A stretch of DNA of 64,000 bases, taken from assembly GCA_021798875.1 (NCBI GenBank), contig JAJZBN010000005.1, forward strand, positions 1-64,000. The letters run 5' to 3'. Every line of letters begins with the position of its first letter. The stretch's first letter is position 1. This stretch comes from a bacterium. Its GTDB lineage: Bacteria; SZUA-79; Acidulodesulfobacterales; Acidulodesulfobacteraceae. The translations under genes and the position numbers were made by a program. Of this stretch, positions 23,408 to 32,881 are shown one piece after another. Under the pieces are notes generated by a model. That model was not told the origin of the DNA and did no database searches. It saw only the letters and a list, made by a program, of their open reading frames with translations.

Positions 23408-23760
23408 TGGTGGAGGCGGCGGGAGTCGAACCCGCGTCCGAAGATTTAAAACTAAAGCTTCTACATGCTTAGTTTATTCTTTAAATACGGCTTACGAAAG
23501 CAAAGAATAAACAAAACCTTTCTTCGCCGTCCTTTTAAAGGTTCTAGTTTGACGAAAAGGAAACGCCAAACTTATAACCTGCAGTTGTCGCCTTTGAATT
23601 TTGCAGGTAGAAATTTCAAAGACGTTAGCCGATTAAGCGGCTAATGCGTAATCGTAGTTGTCTGCGATTATGTTTTGCTTTGAATGATTAACGAGCCTAC
23701 AAAGCGTCCTCGGCATGCGGCTTAAAGCCCTAATATCACCGTCGAAACCGTTGCGCCCCC
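23408..23760 (-). ncRNA. ssrA: tmRNA (SsrA)
   Basis: The minus-strand RNA starts GGGGGCGCAACGGTTTCGAC, the classic tmRNA 5' end, and finishes with a tRNA-like T arm and ...CCTCCACCA; acceptor ends pair over seven positions with one G-U. The tag reading frame is GCA GAC AAC TAC GAT TAC GCA TTA GCC GCT TAA, giving the degradation tag ADNYDYALAA. Hairpins after the stop fit pseudoknots. Length about 353 bases. A TATAAT lies just upstream of the 5' end. Confidence 0.95.
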
Positions 23761-23906
23761 ATTATATTATAGAAATTACATCAAACAATTTTTGATACTT
23801 TTACATTAACTGTTATTAACTGCCTATAACAATATATAAAATATAAAAACGTATAAATATTATACCACATTTATAAAAAAAAATATTTATTATTTATCTA
23901 ATATTT

Positions 23907-24887
23907 TTATTTATGACTCTTTAAAAACAGCATGGAATTTAACAGATATCTGTCAAGCGGTTTTGAATACTGGCTCCATAAAGCGTTATCCCCGTTTTCT
24001 ATAAAATCCGCAATCTGATTGACCTTAGAATCCATGTTGTCTATATAATGAAGAAGAAATGCTTCCGTAGTCTTCGGCCTTTTAGGGGAACCGTATTCCA
24101 TTTCTCCGTGATGCGATATTATACTGTGGATTAAAATAAGTTTTAAATTTTCGGGAAATCCTTTTATTTCGGATATTCTTCTTTCTACCGCAGACGAACC
24201 TAATACTATATGTCCCAAAAGCCTGCCTTCATCCGAATATTCTATTACGTTGTTCTTGATTTTAAGTTCTTCTATTTTACCTGCGTCGTGAAGAAATATA
24301 GCCGCCAGCAGAACATCCTTTATAACGTATTTTTTATAATGCTCGGCAAGGAAAACACCTATTTTAACCATGCTTAAAGTATGCTCGAGAAGCCCGCCTA
24401 TATATGCGTGATGTATAGATTTTGCGGCCGGAAGCGTTTTTAAAAGTTTTACGTAATGTTCGTCTTCTAAAAATTTATCGACGAGCCGTATAATATATTC
24501 ATCGGTTAAATTTTCTTTTAACACGGTTTTTAAATCGTTATACATAGATTCTATATCGTTCTTCGAGGACTTAAAAAAAAGGGCGGCGTCTTCTGCGGCA
24601 ATATTTTTCAAATCTATTTTTTCTATTTCCGTAATGCTTAACTGAAGTTCGTTTTGAAACAGCGAACTTTTCGATTTTACTTTTATTATATCACCTGTTT
24701 CAAAAAGCGGCGCAAGTTTATCGACGTTATCCCAAATATATCCCTTTATTTCTCCTGCTTTATCGGACAACTTTAAATAAACGTAAGGTTTTCCGGTTTT
24801 ACCCATAGCCTGAGATTTGCTTTTTACAAGAAAAGTCGAATCTACTTTTTGATTTTCGGTAATTTCCGAAACTAAAATTTTTTCCAT
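23907..24887 (-). CDS. YhaM-like 3'-5' exoribonuclease (OB fold and HD domain)
   Basis: The first ~95 residues form an OB-fold nucleic-acid binding domain (GKPYVYLKLSDKAGEIKGYIW). An HD hydrolase domain follows, with the metal ligands in GLLEHTLSM, FLHDAGKIEEL and the later HHGEME motif. This order is that of YhaM, a 3'-5' exoribonuclease of ~314 residues; this protein has 326. It lies 15 bases after the TatD/radical SAM gene at the end of the holB operon. The exact substrate cannot be read from sequence. Confidence 0.85.
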   Translation of the reverse strand: MEKILVSEITENQKVDSTFLVKSKSQAMGKTGKPYVYLKLSDKAGEIKGYIWDNVDKLAPLFETGDIIKVKSKSSLFQNELQLSITEIEKIDLKNIAAEDAALFFKSSKNDIESMYNDLKTVLKENLTDEYIIRLVDKFLEDEHYVKLLKTLPAAKSIHHAYIGGLLEHTLSMVKIGVFLAEHYKKYVIKDVLLAAIFLHDAGKIEELKIKNNVIEYSDEGRLLGHIVLGSSAVERRISEIKGFPENLKLILIHSIISHHGEMEYGSPKRPKTTEAFLLHYIDNMDSKVNQIADFIENGDNALWSQYSKPLDRYLLNSMLFLKSHK

Positions 24888-24902
24888 TTTGTTTTTTCCT
24901 TA

Positions 24903-26360
24903 TTAACCTACGTTATTATAGTGTCTGAGTTTAAAATTGACTCCAAGATTTTTTGCAAGATTTTCAATAAACGCGATATCGACTTCAGGAAGGTCTATAG
25001 CCGTCACTGTTACGTTTTTAATATATTTCTTAGATTCTTTTACGAAATCTATAACCGCATTATAAGGATTTATTCCCTTTGAAGCAAGTTTAGGATCGCA
25101 TATAGCGGCATATATTTCGGAACTCTGGGCATTTAAGCTTATGCTTACGGAATCTATAATATTTTCAAGTTCTGCGGCTATATTGCGTCCGTAAACGGCA
25201 TTTGCAAGTCCATCGGTATCGAGTCTTATTTTTATATCCGACGAATCCGTTCTATAGGAGCCTTTTTTAATTGCGGCGGCAGTTTCCTTCAAGGTTTCTA
25301 TGCGCAAAGTAGGTTCTCCAAGTCCGCAGAATACTATCTCTTTGAAATCGTAATAACGAAAAATAGAGGATAAAACTTCGCTCACGGAAGGTTCTTTTTT
25401 CAGTTTAAGATTGTATCCCTGCACGCAGAAATTGCTTTTGCCGCCCTGATATTTAGGGCAGAAAGTACATCTGTTGGTGCATTTATTCGTAAGATTTACG
25501 TAAACGGAGTTTCTTATTTTATACGCTACTGCAGGATAAAATCCGTCAACGCTTTCAAGAGAAAAAAGATTAACGGTATTCTGGACGGTTAAATCGTCCA
25601 TTGCTTTTAGTTCTACGCGTTTTTGAGCCGCAACTGTTTCCAAAACCAGCCGCACGTAAGAAGGTTCGTTTCTTTTCCCCCTGAAAGTTTGAGGCGCAAG
25701 AAACGGACTGTCGGTTTCTATAAGTATTTTTTCGGAAGGTATTATTTTAGATACTTCTCTTAATCCTTCGTTTTTTTTGTATGTTATATTTCCTGAAAAG
25801 GAAATAAAAAAACCCATTTTTATTAATTCATCGGCTAACGTCTTATCGGAAGAGGAAAAACAGTGTATAACTCCGCCGAAAAAACCGTCCTGATTTTTTG
25901 CATATTCTTTTAAAATCTCCATTGCGTCCTCATATGCGTCTCTTATGTGAATTATAACCGGCAAGCCCTTGGACGACGCAATTTTAAGCTGAAATTTAAA
26001 AAGTTCTTTCTGTTTTATTTTAATTTCTTCTATGTCTTCTTTGGATGTTTCGGGCAGAAAATAATCTAATCCGATTTCACCTACGGCTACGATTTTATTT
26101 TTATTGCCTGAATAATATTTTTCAAATTTTTCCTCTATATCGGCAATATCTCGGTAAGGGCTTTTTGGATGGACGCCAAGCGTAGTAAATATATTGCCGT
26201 AATAATTAATTATTTCTATAGTTTTATCGATTCTTTCGTGCTGAGCCAAAGAGCCGATAGAAACTGCATGCGTTACGCCGTTTTCGGACATTCTCGACAA
26301 AACGCCGTTAAGATCGTCGTCAAATTCATGCATTTCAAGGTGACAGTGGGAATCTATCAT
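24903..26360 (-). CDS. TatD-family nuclease fused to a radical SAM domain
   Basis: Residues ~1-260 are a TatD-type metal-dependent DNase: MIDSHCHLEMHEFDDDL, GEIGLDYFLPE, IHIRDAYEDAMEIL, HCFSS and ETDSPFLAPQ supply the metal ligands. Residues ~285-485 are a radical SAM domain with the iron-sulfur motif CTNRCTFC (Cys-x3-Cys-x2-Cys) and the GLGEP motif. A free-standing TatD-associated radical SAM protein is known, so the fusion is credible. The frame is uninterrupted across the joint. It sits between metG and yhaM in one operon. The radical SAM substrate is unknown. Confidence 0.9.
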   Translation of the reverse strand: MIDSHCHLEMHEFDDDLNGVLSRMSENGVTHAVSIGSLAQHERIDKTIEIINYYGNIFTTLGVHPKSPYRDIADIEEKFEKYYSGNKNKIVAVGEIGLDYFLPETSKEDIEEIKIKQKELFKFQLKIASSKGLPVIIHIRDAYEDAMEILKEYAKNQDGFFGGVIHCFSSSDKTLADELIKMGFFISFSGNITYKKNEGLREVSKIIPSEKILIETDSPFLAPQTFRGKRNEPSYVRLVLETVAAQKRVELKAMDDLTVQNTVNLFSLESVDGFYPAVAYKIRNSVYVNLTNKCTNRCTFCPKYQGGKSNFCVQGYNLKLKKEPSVSEVLSSIFRYYDFKEIVFCGLGEPTLRIETLKETAAAIKKGSYRTDSSDIKIRLDTDGLANAVYGRNIAAELENIIDSVSISLNAQSSEIYAAICDPKLASKGINPYNAVIDFVKESKKYIKNVTVTAIDLPEVDIAFIENLAKNLGVNFKLRHYNNVG

Positions 26361-26382
26361 AGAATTATAAAAGATTAAACGA

Positions 26383-27969
26383 TTATTTTTTAATATTTTT
26401 ATCGGTATTTATTTTTGGGAACATAATTTCGGCTTTTTCGGCTATCCGCAATCCGTCCTTAAACAAGCCCTCGCAAACTTCCGAAATACTATCGACCCCC
26501 GCCGAAAAGCCGGGAGCGTCGAAAGGTTGAATATTAAATATATCGTTAATTTTTCGAGAAGTTTCCGGCATAAAAGGATATATTAAATAAGAAATATAAT
26601 AAATAGAAATTGAAGCCGTTCTAAGTATATTCAGCAGTTTTCTTTTTTGTTCCGGGTCGTCCGCGTTTAATTTCCACGGAGCAGAATCGTTAATATATTT
26701 ATTTAATATATTTATAAATTTAAATATATCTTCCAATATTTTAGCAAAGCCGTATTCGTCGTATCTTTTATCTAAATTTTTTAATATATCGGCGCACGTT
26801 TTCAATATGCCGTCGTCTTCGGATGCCGAATCCGTTCCTGGAACATTGCCTCCAGTATATTTATTTAGCATTGCGGCGGTTCTCGAAACTAAGTTTCCAA
26901 GATCGTTCGCAAGAGCGGAATTATATCTGAGTATAAAATTATCGGCATTAAAATCTCCGTCCAAACCAAGCGTTATTTCGCTCAAAAGATAGAAACGGAG
27001 CGGATCTGATCCGTATGTTTCTATCAATGATATAGGATCGACCGCGTTTCCGGCAGATTTAGACATTTTTCTGCCTTCGGTAAGCCACCAGCCGTGGGCG
27101 GTAACCGACTTCGGCGGTTCTATCCCAAGAGAGAAAAGCATAATAGGCCAGTAAACTGCATGAAATCTTAATATATCTTTGCCTACGATATGGTTTGCCG
27201 TTTTAAAAAAAAGCGGAAAATCCGGATTTTTACCGTTAAGATAATCTTCATATCCTATACCGGTCAGGTAATTTAAAAGAGCGTCGAACCATACGTATAT
27301 AACGTGCTTTTCGTCGCCTGGAACCGGAATCCCCCATTTAAAAGACGTTCTAGAAATGCTTAAATCTTCCAAGCCTTCCTTGACAAAAGATAAAACTTCG
27401 TTTCTTCTAAAATCCGGTTTTATAAAATCGGGGTTTTTTTCTATATAATCAAGAAGCTGTTTTTCATATTTTTTTAATTTTAAATAGTAGGTTTTTTCTT
27501 TTACTTTTGAAGTAGGTCTTCCGCACTGAGGACATTTTTCACCCTCCATAAGCGATTTTTCCGTAATGAAAGTCTCGCAAGGAGTGCAGTACCATCCTTC
27601 ATATTCGGAAAGATATACGTCTCCGTTTGCCGCCATTTTTTTAAAAGCAATCTGCACGGTTCTTATATGGTCTTCATCCGTCGTCCTGATGAATCTGTCG
27701 AAAGATATGTCTATAGCGTTAAAAAGTTCTTTAAATTTTATATGAACGGAATCCGCAAGCTGTTTAGGCGTTATCCCTCTGGAGTCGGCTTCTTTTTCTA
27801 TTTTTAAACCATGTTCGTCCGTTCCCGTTAAAAAAAACGTTTTATATCCGCATAATCTTTTATACCTTGCTATAGTATCGGCTATGATAGTAGAATATGC
27901 ATGTCCTATATGCGGTTTATCGTTTACGTAATAAATAGGAGTGGTAACGTAAAAATAATCGTTTTTCAT
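26383..27969 (-). CDS. metG: Methionyl-tRNA synthetase
   Basis: Charges tRNA-Met with methionine. The class I signature HIGH is present in KPHIGHAYS near residue 20, and KMSKS in GRKMSKSAGN near residue 305. The zinc knuckle is formed by CTPCETF and CPQCGRP at residues ~127-150. The 528-residue length fits the short form without the C-terminal EMAP dimerisation domain. It lies between ricT and the TatD fusion in the same operon, an order shared with many bacteria. Confidence 0.95.
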   Translation of the reverse strand: MKNDYFYVTTPIYYVNDKPHIGHAYSTIIADTIARYKRLCGYKTFFLTGTDEHGLKIEKEADSRGITPKQLADSVHIKFKELFNAIDISFDRFIRTTDEDHIRTVQIAFKKMAANGDVYLSEYEGWYCTPCETFITEKSLMEGEKCPQCGRPTSKVKEKTYYLKLKKYEKQLLDYIEKNPDFIKPDFRRNEVLSFVKEGLEDLSISRTSFKWGIPVPGDEKHVIYVWFDALLNYLTGIGYEDYLNGKNPDFPLFFKTANHIVGKDILRFHAVYWPIMLFSLGIEPPKSVTAHGWWLTEGRKMSKSAGNAVDPISLIETYGSDPLRFYLLSEITLGLDGDFNADNFILRYNSALANDLGNLVSRTAAMLNKYTGGNVPGTDSASEDDGILKTCADILKNLDKRYDEYGFAKILEDIFKFINILNKYINDSAPWKLNADDPEQKRKLLNILRTASISIYYISYLIYPFMPETSRKINDIFNIQPFDAPGFSAGVDSISEVCEGLFKDGLRIAEKAEIMFPKINTDKNIKK

Positions 27970-28023
27970 ATCGTTATTAAATAATTAAAAGCAGTCTCTA
28001 TCCTTTATATTATTGTTATTTAT

Positions 28024-28761
28024 TTATATTTTTTTAGAATCCGGCGGATTATCGGAACTGCCCGAAACGGAAGCGCTTTCAGCCAGTTTTTCCAAAGATT
28101 GTTTTTCATCCCCGCCGCATTCGCATTCCGTAGGCGGGTCGAATGCAAGACAGCACAGTAGTCGGCCGCAATAGCCTACAAATTTGCTTGTATTTTGGCA
28201 CTGCAGTTTAGTAATTTTAGAAGTTACCGGATTCATTTCTCCTATTACGGAAACGCAGCAGCAAATTCTTCCGCAAATGCCTATTCCGCCTAATATTTTA
28301 CATTCGTCGCGGATATTAATCTGGCGCATTTCTATTCTTATGTGAAATTTGGAAGCCAGAATCTTAACTAATTCCCTGAAATCTACCCTTTCGTCTGCGC
28401 TGTAATAAAATATAAGTTTATTGTCTGCGGCGGCATACTTCACTTTCAGCAGTTTCATTTCTAATCCGAGCTGTTCGGCATTCTTCTTGCAAAAATAGTA
28501 GCCTTCTTTTTCGGTTTTATAAGATATAAATTTATCGCCCGTTTCGAAAGGAAAAAGTTTTCTTATTATAAAAGAAGACGGTTTCTGGGGTAAGGCGGCG
28601 CTATCTTCCGTAAATACTTTAGTTTCTCCCGTTACGGTTCCTATGCGAATATTTCCATCCGAATCTATTACAACCTTATCTTCGGGTATAAGATTTGGAA
28701 TTCTGGAAATACACTCTATAGTATCGCCTGTATTAAATATTTTTACTTCTACGGTTCTCAT
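28024..28761 (-). CDS. RicT/YaaT-like PSP1-domain protein
   Basis: The 245-residue protein carries the PSP1 C-terminal domain and the Cys-rich centre of YaaT/RicT: GGIGICGRICCCV followed by CGRLLCCLAFD. In Bacillus these Cys residues help bind iron-sulfur clusters in the Ric complex that assists RNase Y; the role in Gram-negatives is unclear. Neighbours holB and metG give the conserved holB-ricT-metG order. The last ~30 residues are a low-complexity tail rich in Ser, Glu and Asp. Confidence 0.85.
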   Translation of the reverse strand: MRTVEVKIFNTGDTIECISRIPNLIPEDKVVIDSDGNIRIGTVTGETKVFTEDSAALPQKPSSFIIRKLFPFETGDKFISYKTEKEGYYFCKKNAEQLGLEMKLLKVKYAAADNKLIFYYSADERVDFRELVKILASKFHIRIEMRQINIRDECKILGGIGICGRICCCVSVIGEMNPVTSKITKLQCQNTSKFVGYCGRLLCCLAFDPPTECECGGDEKQSLEKLAESASVSGSSDNPPDSKKI

Positions 28762-28786
28762 ATTGTATTGGTTTAGTTTTATTAAT

Positions 28787-29923
28787 TCAAGCAGATATAA
28801 GGTTTGAGAAGTACGAGTCTATAGATATCGATTTATTTAAATTATAACTATTTATTTTTTCTATATGCAAAATCGTAGTTTCTATCATATGCCTTATATC
28901 CTCGGGAGAAGCTCCGCTTTCGAGAGCAAATTTTTTTATTTCTCCTGCAATGTCTTCATTATACAATATTTCTTCATCTTTTAACAAACTATAAATATAA
29001 ATATCTCGCAATATAAATAAAATAAGTTCAAAAATTAATGTTTTGTCATTATCTTCATCTTCATCCAGAGCAGCGTCTTTCGCTTCGGCATCTATAACTC
29101 CGTTTTTTTTCTTTGCGTTTTTGCTTTTGGAACCCTTTTCCTGAAACGTAAATTTTGCCGCAAATTCTGAGGAAATACCGTAAATATCTCCATTTTTTTT
29201 AAATTCTGAAAAAAGTTTATCGAACACTCTGCTAATCAAAAAATCTCTTTTTTCTAAATATCCGCCTTCTATAAGCCTTATAAAACCGGAATAGCTTCCT
29301 CCTGCGAGTTTTAAAAAAATCTTAATTTTATCGTCTTTGATATCCGGATATATTGATTTAACCGCTCCGGATAAAATGTCGTCGGCGATGGGAGCGAAAC
29401 CGAGCAAAATACATCGGGATATAATCGTAGGAGCAAGTGCGCCGGGGCTTGACGTTATAAGAATAAAAACAGTTTTTTCCTGCGGTTCTTCAAGTATTTT
29501 AAGGAGCGCATTGGATGCCGACGGGTTCATAGCCGAAGCGTCGTTTATGATTATAAACCTGTGGGTCGGATAGTGCGGCTTAAGAGCCAAAAAAGACGTG
29601 ATTTGATGAATTGTTTCTATTTTTATAACATTGCCTGACGACTCTACCCTGAAAATATTTTGATTCATACCGTTTAAAACGGATAGACAGGACGGACATT
29701 TACCGCAAAAATTCAAAGACGAAGAAGCGGTTTTAAAATTTTCCGCGTAATCGCCGCATAAAACCGAAGCGGCAAACGACAGCGCCGTAATATTTTTTCC
29801 TATATTCTTTTGCCCGTAAAACAAGAGTCCCGACGGCATCCTTTGCGAAGTATAAAGCCCTCTTAAAAAATCTATCTGTTTTTTATGTCCGATTATTTCG
29901 GACAAATTATAGTTTAAAGCCAT
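28787..29923 (-). CDS. holB: DNA polymerase III delta' subunit
   Basis: A clamp-loader AAA+ protein of 378 residues. The P-loop is altered (GQKNIGKN instead of GxxxxGKT), as is usual for the non-hydrolysing delta' subunit. The zinc module is CGKCPSCLSV with an upstream Cys. The sensor-1 region TIISRCILLGF carries the SRC arginine finger, and NALLKILEEP is the characteristic helix. A charged Lys/Asp-rich insertion is present near residues 250-285. First gene of the holB-ricT-metG-tatD-yhaM operon, divergent from queA. Confidence 0.88.
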   Translation of the reverse strand: MALNYNLSEIIGHKKQIDFLRGLYTSQRMPSGLLFYGQKNIGKNITALSFAASVLCGDYAENFKTASSSLNFCGKCPSCLSVLNGMNQNIFRVESSGNVIKIETIHQITSFLALKPHYPTHRFIIINDASAMNPSASNALLKILEEPQEKTVFILITSSPGALAPTIISRCILLGFAPIADDILSGAVKSIYPDIKDDKIKIFLKLAGGSYSGFIRLIEGGYLEKRDFLISRVFDKLFSEFKKNGDIYGISSEFAAKFTFQEKGSKSKNAKKKNGVIDAEAKDAALDEDEDNDKTLIFELILFILRDIYIYSLLKDEEILYNEDIAGEIKKFALESGASPEDIRHMIETTILHIEKINSYNLNKSISIDSYFSNLISA

Positions 29924-30080
29924 ACACGTAAATTAAAAAAATAAATTTAAAAATTAAACTTTATTAATTATATACCTGTTTTAAACGATTTAATAATTTT
30001 ACCATATAATCCGTCATAATAATAAATTAAATTTGCGAATGCGACGGAATATAAAATATTTCTTTCCAATTTTTCAGAAA

Positions 30081-30099
30081 GTTATTGTATAATATAGGT
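30081..30099 (+). promoter_or_regulatory. queA promoter core
   Basis: GTTATTGTATAATATAGGT contains TATAAT at 30088-30093, only ten bases before the queA ATG at 30104. A start site seven bases after the -10 would leave a leader of just a few bases, so the transcript may be nearly leaderless; AGG at 30096-30098 is the only Shine-Dalgarno-like sequence. The same 19 bases occur at 18125-18143. No good -35 is visible. Confidence 0.5.
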
Positions 30100-30103
30100 T
30101 TAT

Positions 30104-31168
30104 ATGAAAATAGATCTGTTCGATTACAAATTTGACGCGGAAAAAATAGCAAAATATCCGAAAACAAACAGAGAAGAAGCCAACCTTATGGCGGTCGACG
30201 TAAAAAATTTTAAAATAACGCATAAAAAATTTTACGAAATAACCGATTTTATCGAAAAAGGTGACGTCGTGGTCGTCAATAATTCCGGCGTAAAAAAAGC
30301 TAGGATTTTCGGAAAAAGGGGTTCAGGCGGCAAAGTCGAAATATTTATTACGGAATTCCCGGCGGATATTTCTTTTCCTTTAAAACTTAAATCTCTCGTA
30401 AAGGCGCACAAGACCGTAAAAGAAAATGAAAAAATAGAAATAGCCGAAAAAATTTATATTACGGCGGAAAAAAATTTCGGCGGAGGGCTATATCAAATAT
30501 CGATAGAAACTAAAAACGATTACGATTATATTTTCGAAAAATGTGCCGCAATTCCTCTGCCGCCTTACATAAAACGGCCGGCGGACGAAAAAGACGACAT
30601 ATACTACCAAACCGTTTACGCAGACGATTCCGCCGGTTTATCGGTAGCAGCGCCTACAGCTGGACTGCATTTTACCGAAAAAATCATAAATTCAATAAAA
30701 GAAAAAGGCGGTATTTTTACTAACGTTTCGCTAAATATAGGCCTCGGCACTTTTTTACCGGTAAGGACAAAAGATGTAAGGGACCACGAAATACATAAGG
30801 AAACTTATACTATAACAAAAAAAACTGCCGATATAGTTAACGGGGCGATAAAATCCGGAAACAAAGTAATAATTACTGGAACTTCGGCTGTAAGGTCGCT
30901 GGAATCGGCTGCAGTCGAAAATAAAGACGGCGGCTGTTTTATAAATCCGGTTAAAAACGAAGAAACGTCTTTATATATATATCCGGGTTATAAATTTAAA
31001 GCAACTAAAAATCTGATAACTAATTTTCATCAGCCTAAATCGTCGCTTTATATTATGATATGCGCGCTAATAGGCATAGACAAAACAAAAGCCGTTTACG
31101 AGGAAGCTTTAAGAAAGGATTATTCCCTGTTCAGCTACGGAGACGCGATGTATCTTTACAATATATAA
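30104..31168 (+). CDS. queA: S-adenosylmethionine:tRNA ribosyltransferase-isomerase
   Basis: Makes epoxyqueuosine on tRNA from the preQ1 base by transferring the ribosyl part of S-adenosylmethionine. The 354-residue protein has the family start FDYKFDAEKIAKYP, the PLPPYIKR segment and the signature GLSVAAPTAGLHFTEKI, followed by LNIGLGTFLPV and the closing NFHQPKSSLYIMI. Length is typical. It is followed 30 bases later by tgt, which performs the preceding step, so both queuosine genes share one operon with the Sec genes. Confidence 0.95.
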   Translation: MKIDLFDYKFDAEKIAKYPKTNREEANLMAVDVKNFKITHKKFYEITDFIEKGDVVVVNNSGVKKARIFGKRGSGGKVEIFITEFPADISFPLKLKSLVKAHKTVKENEKIEIAEKIYITAEKNFGGGLYQISIETKNDYDYIFEKCAAIPLPPYIKRPADEKDDIYYQTVYADDSAGLSVAAPTAGLHFTEKIINSIKEKGGIFTNVSLNIGLGTFLPVRTKDVRDHEIHKETYTITKKTADIVNGAIKSGNKVIITGTSAVRSLESAAVENKDGGCFINPVKNEETSLYIYPGYKFKATKNLITNFHQPKSSLYIMICALIGIDKTKAVYEEALRKDYSLFSYGDAMYLYNI

Positions 31169-31198
31169 ATATATAAAAAAAATAAAATAATTAAAACA

Positions 31199-32302
31199 AT
31201 GACTTTTAAAATAACCGCAAAAGATACGGCAACAAAAGCAAGAACCGGGTTGCTGGAAACTAAAAACGAAACGATAGAAACACCGGTCTTTATGCCGGTA
31301 GGAACAATCGGAACGGTCAAATCAATTTCTCCTTTCGAATTATACGACGAAGGCTTTAAAATTATGCTTTCAAATACGTATCATTTATTCTTAAGACCGG
31401 GAACGGACGTTATCGAAAAATTCGGCTCTTTAAGAAATTTTACTAAGTATAAAGGTTCTATATTGACGGATTCCGGGGGATTTCAGATTTTCAGCCTTGC
31501 AAAATTTGCTAAAATAAAAGATGACGGCGTTGAATTCATGTCGCATATAGACGGCGAAACTCACTTTTTTACGCCGGAACGGGTAATAGAAATACAGAGT
31601 ATTCTTGATTCCGATATTATGATGCAGCTTGACGTTTTTTCGGGACCAGGCGTAAAAAAAGAAAAGGCGGAAAAGGATTTAGAAATTACGCTGGAATGGG
31701 CAGGAAAATCTATAGAAGCTAAAAAAAATTACCGGCGGGATAATCTGCTTTTTCTTATAACGCAGGGTAATTTCTTTGAAGATTTAAGGGAGAAATCCGC
31801 CGGCGCGATGTCGGACTTAAACGCCGACGGTTATGCGGTAGGAGGTTTGGCCGTAGGCGAATCTAATGAAACTATGCTGAAAATGCTTGAAATTTCAGCA
31901 TCTAATCTACCGGAAAACAAACCCCGCTATCTTATGGGCGTTGGTACTCCTTCGGATATCGTTAATGCCGTGTCGCTGGGTATAGATATGTTCGACTGCG
32001 TACTGCCGACGAGGAACGCCAGAAACGGTTTCATTTTTACTTCTAAAGGAACCGTAAATATCAAAAATTCGGCATATAAATCGGATACTTCGCCAATAGA
32101 CCCTGAATGCGGATGTTTTTGCTGTAAAAATTTCAGCGCGGCTTACGTAAGACACGCTTTCATGAGTAAAGAAATATTTGCCCAGAGGCTTTTAACCCTA
32201 CATAATCTGCATTATTATCAATATCTAATAGCCAAGATTAGAAATGCCGTTAAAAACGGCGATTTCTGCGATTTATTAAAAAAATATTCATCTTTGTTTT
32301 GA
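31199..32302 (+). CDS. tgt: Queuine tRNA-ribosyltransferase
   Basis: Exchanges guanine 34 of certain tRNAs for preQ1. Recognisable blocks are NTYHLFLRPG, the substrate-binding LTDSGGFQIFSL, GGLAVGE, the catalytic region in MFDCVLPTRNARNG, and the zinc ligands CGCFCC with the later His. At 367 residues it matches the bacterial enzyme. Placed between queA and yajC. Confidence 0.95.
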   Translation: MTFKITAKDTATKARTGLLETKNETIETPVFMPVGTIGTVKSISPFELYDEGFKIMLSNTYHLFLRPGTDVIEKFGSLRNFTKYKGSILTDSGGFQIFSLAKFAKIKDDGVEFMSHIDGETHFFTPERVIEIQSILDSDIMMQLDVFSGPGVKKEKAEKDLEITLEWAGKSIEAKKNYRRDNLLFLITQGNFFEDLREKSAGAMSDLNADGYAVGGLAVGESNETMLKMLEISASNLPENKPRYLMGVGTPSDIVNAVSLGIDMFDCVLPTRNARNGFIFTSKGTVNIKNSAYKSDTSPIDPECGCFCCKNFSAAYVRHAFMSKEIFAQRLLTLHNLHYYQYLIAKIRNAVKNGDFCDLLKKYSSLF

Positions 32303-32374
32303 CTTTCTTTTAATATAAATATAATATATAAAATTGCGAAATAAATTTAAAAAAATAAAGTCAAAGGAGTTAGA

Positions 32375-32740
32375 ATGAAAATTTTATCAGTTTTATCCGA
32401 TTTATTAAATGTTTTAAAAGTTAAATCTGCTTATGCCGCAGGAAGCGCGCCGGCAAAAACGGGCGGCGGATGGGAATCGACGCTGGAAAGTTTTGCGCCG
32501 CTTATTGCCATAGTAGCTATTTTTTATTTATTGGTAATACTTCCACAGCAAAAAAGAACCAAAGAGCATAAAAAGATGATAGAATCTCTTAAAGTAGGCG
32601 ACGAAGTATTGACTACGGGGGGCATATTCGGAGTTATTACCGGAATAGCCGACCAGCTTTTTACTATAGAAATAGCAAAAGACGTTAAGATAAAAATTAC
32701 AAAAAGCGCGATTGCTACCAAAACCGTAAATAAGCAGTAA
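32375..32740 (+). CDS. yajC: Preprotein translocase subunit YajC
   Basis: A 121-residue inner-membrane protein with one membrane helix (residues ~43-62, APLIAIVAIFYLLVILPQQ) followed by the QQKRTKEHKKMIESLKVGDEVLTTGG block that defines YajC. The N-terminal ~35 residues are longer than usual and end in an AYAAG stretch that looks like a signal sequence. It works with SecDF, encoded next. AAAGGAG precedes the ATG. Confidence 0.92.
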   Translation: MKILSVLSDLLNVLKVKSAYAAGSAPAKTGGGWESTLESFAPLIAIVAIFYLLVILPQQKRTKEHKKMIESLKVGDEVLTTGGIFGVITGIADQLFTIEIAKDVKIKITKSAIATKTVNKQ

Positions 32741-32881
32741 TATATAAAAATATATAATTCTTAAACTTTCTATTATTAATTTACTTATTATATTATATAA
32801 GTATATTATATATATTTTGATTTATTATTAATTAAATTTTTTAATTTTAAATATTAACGATTATGTTTATGGTGAGGCTTG

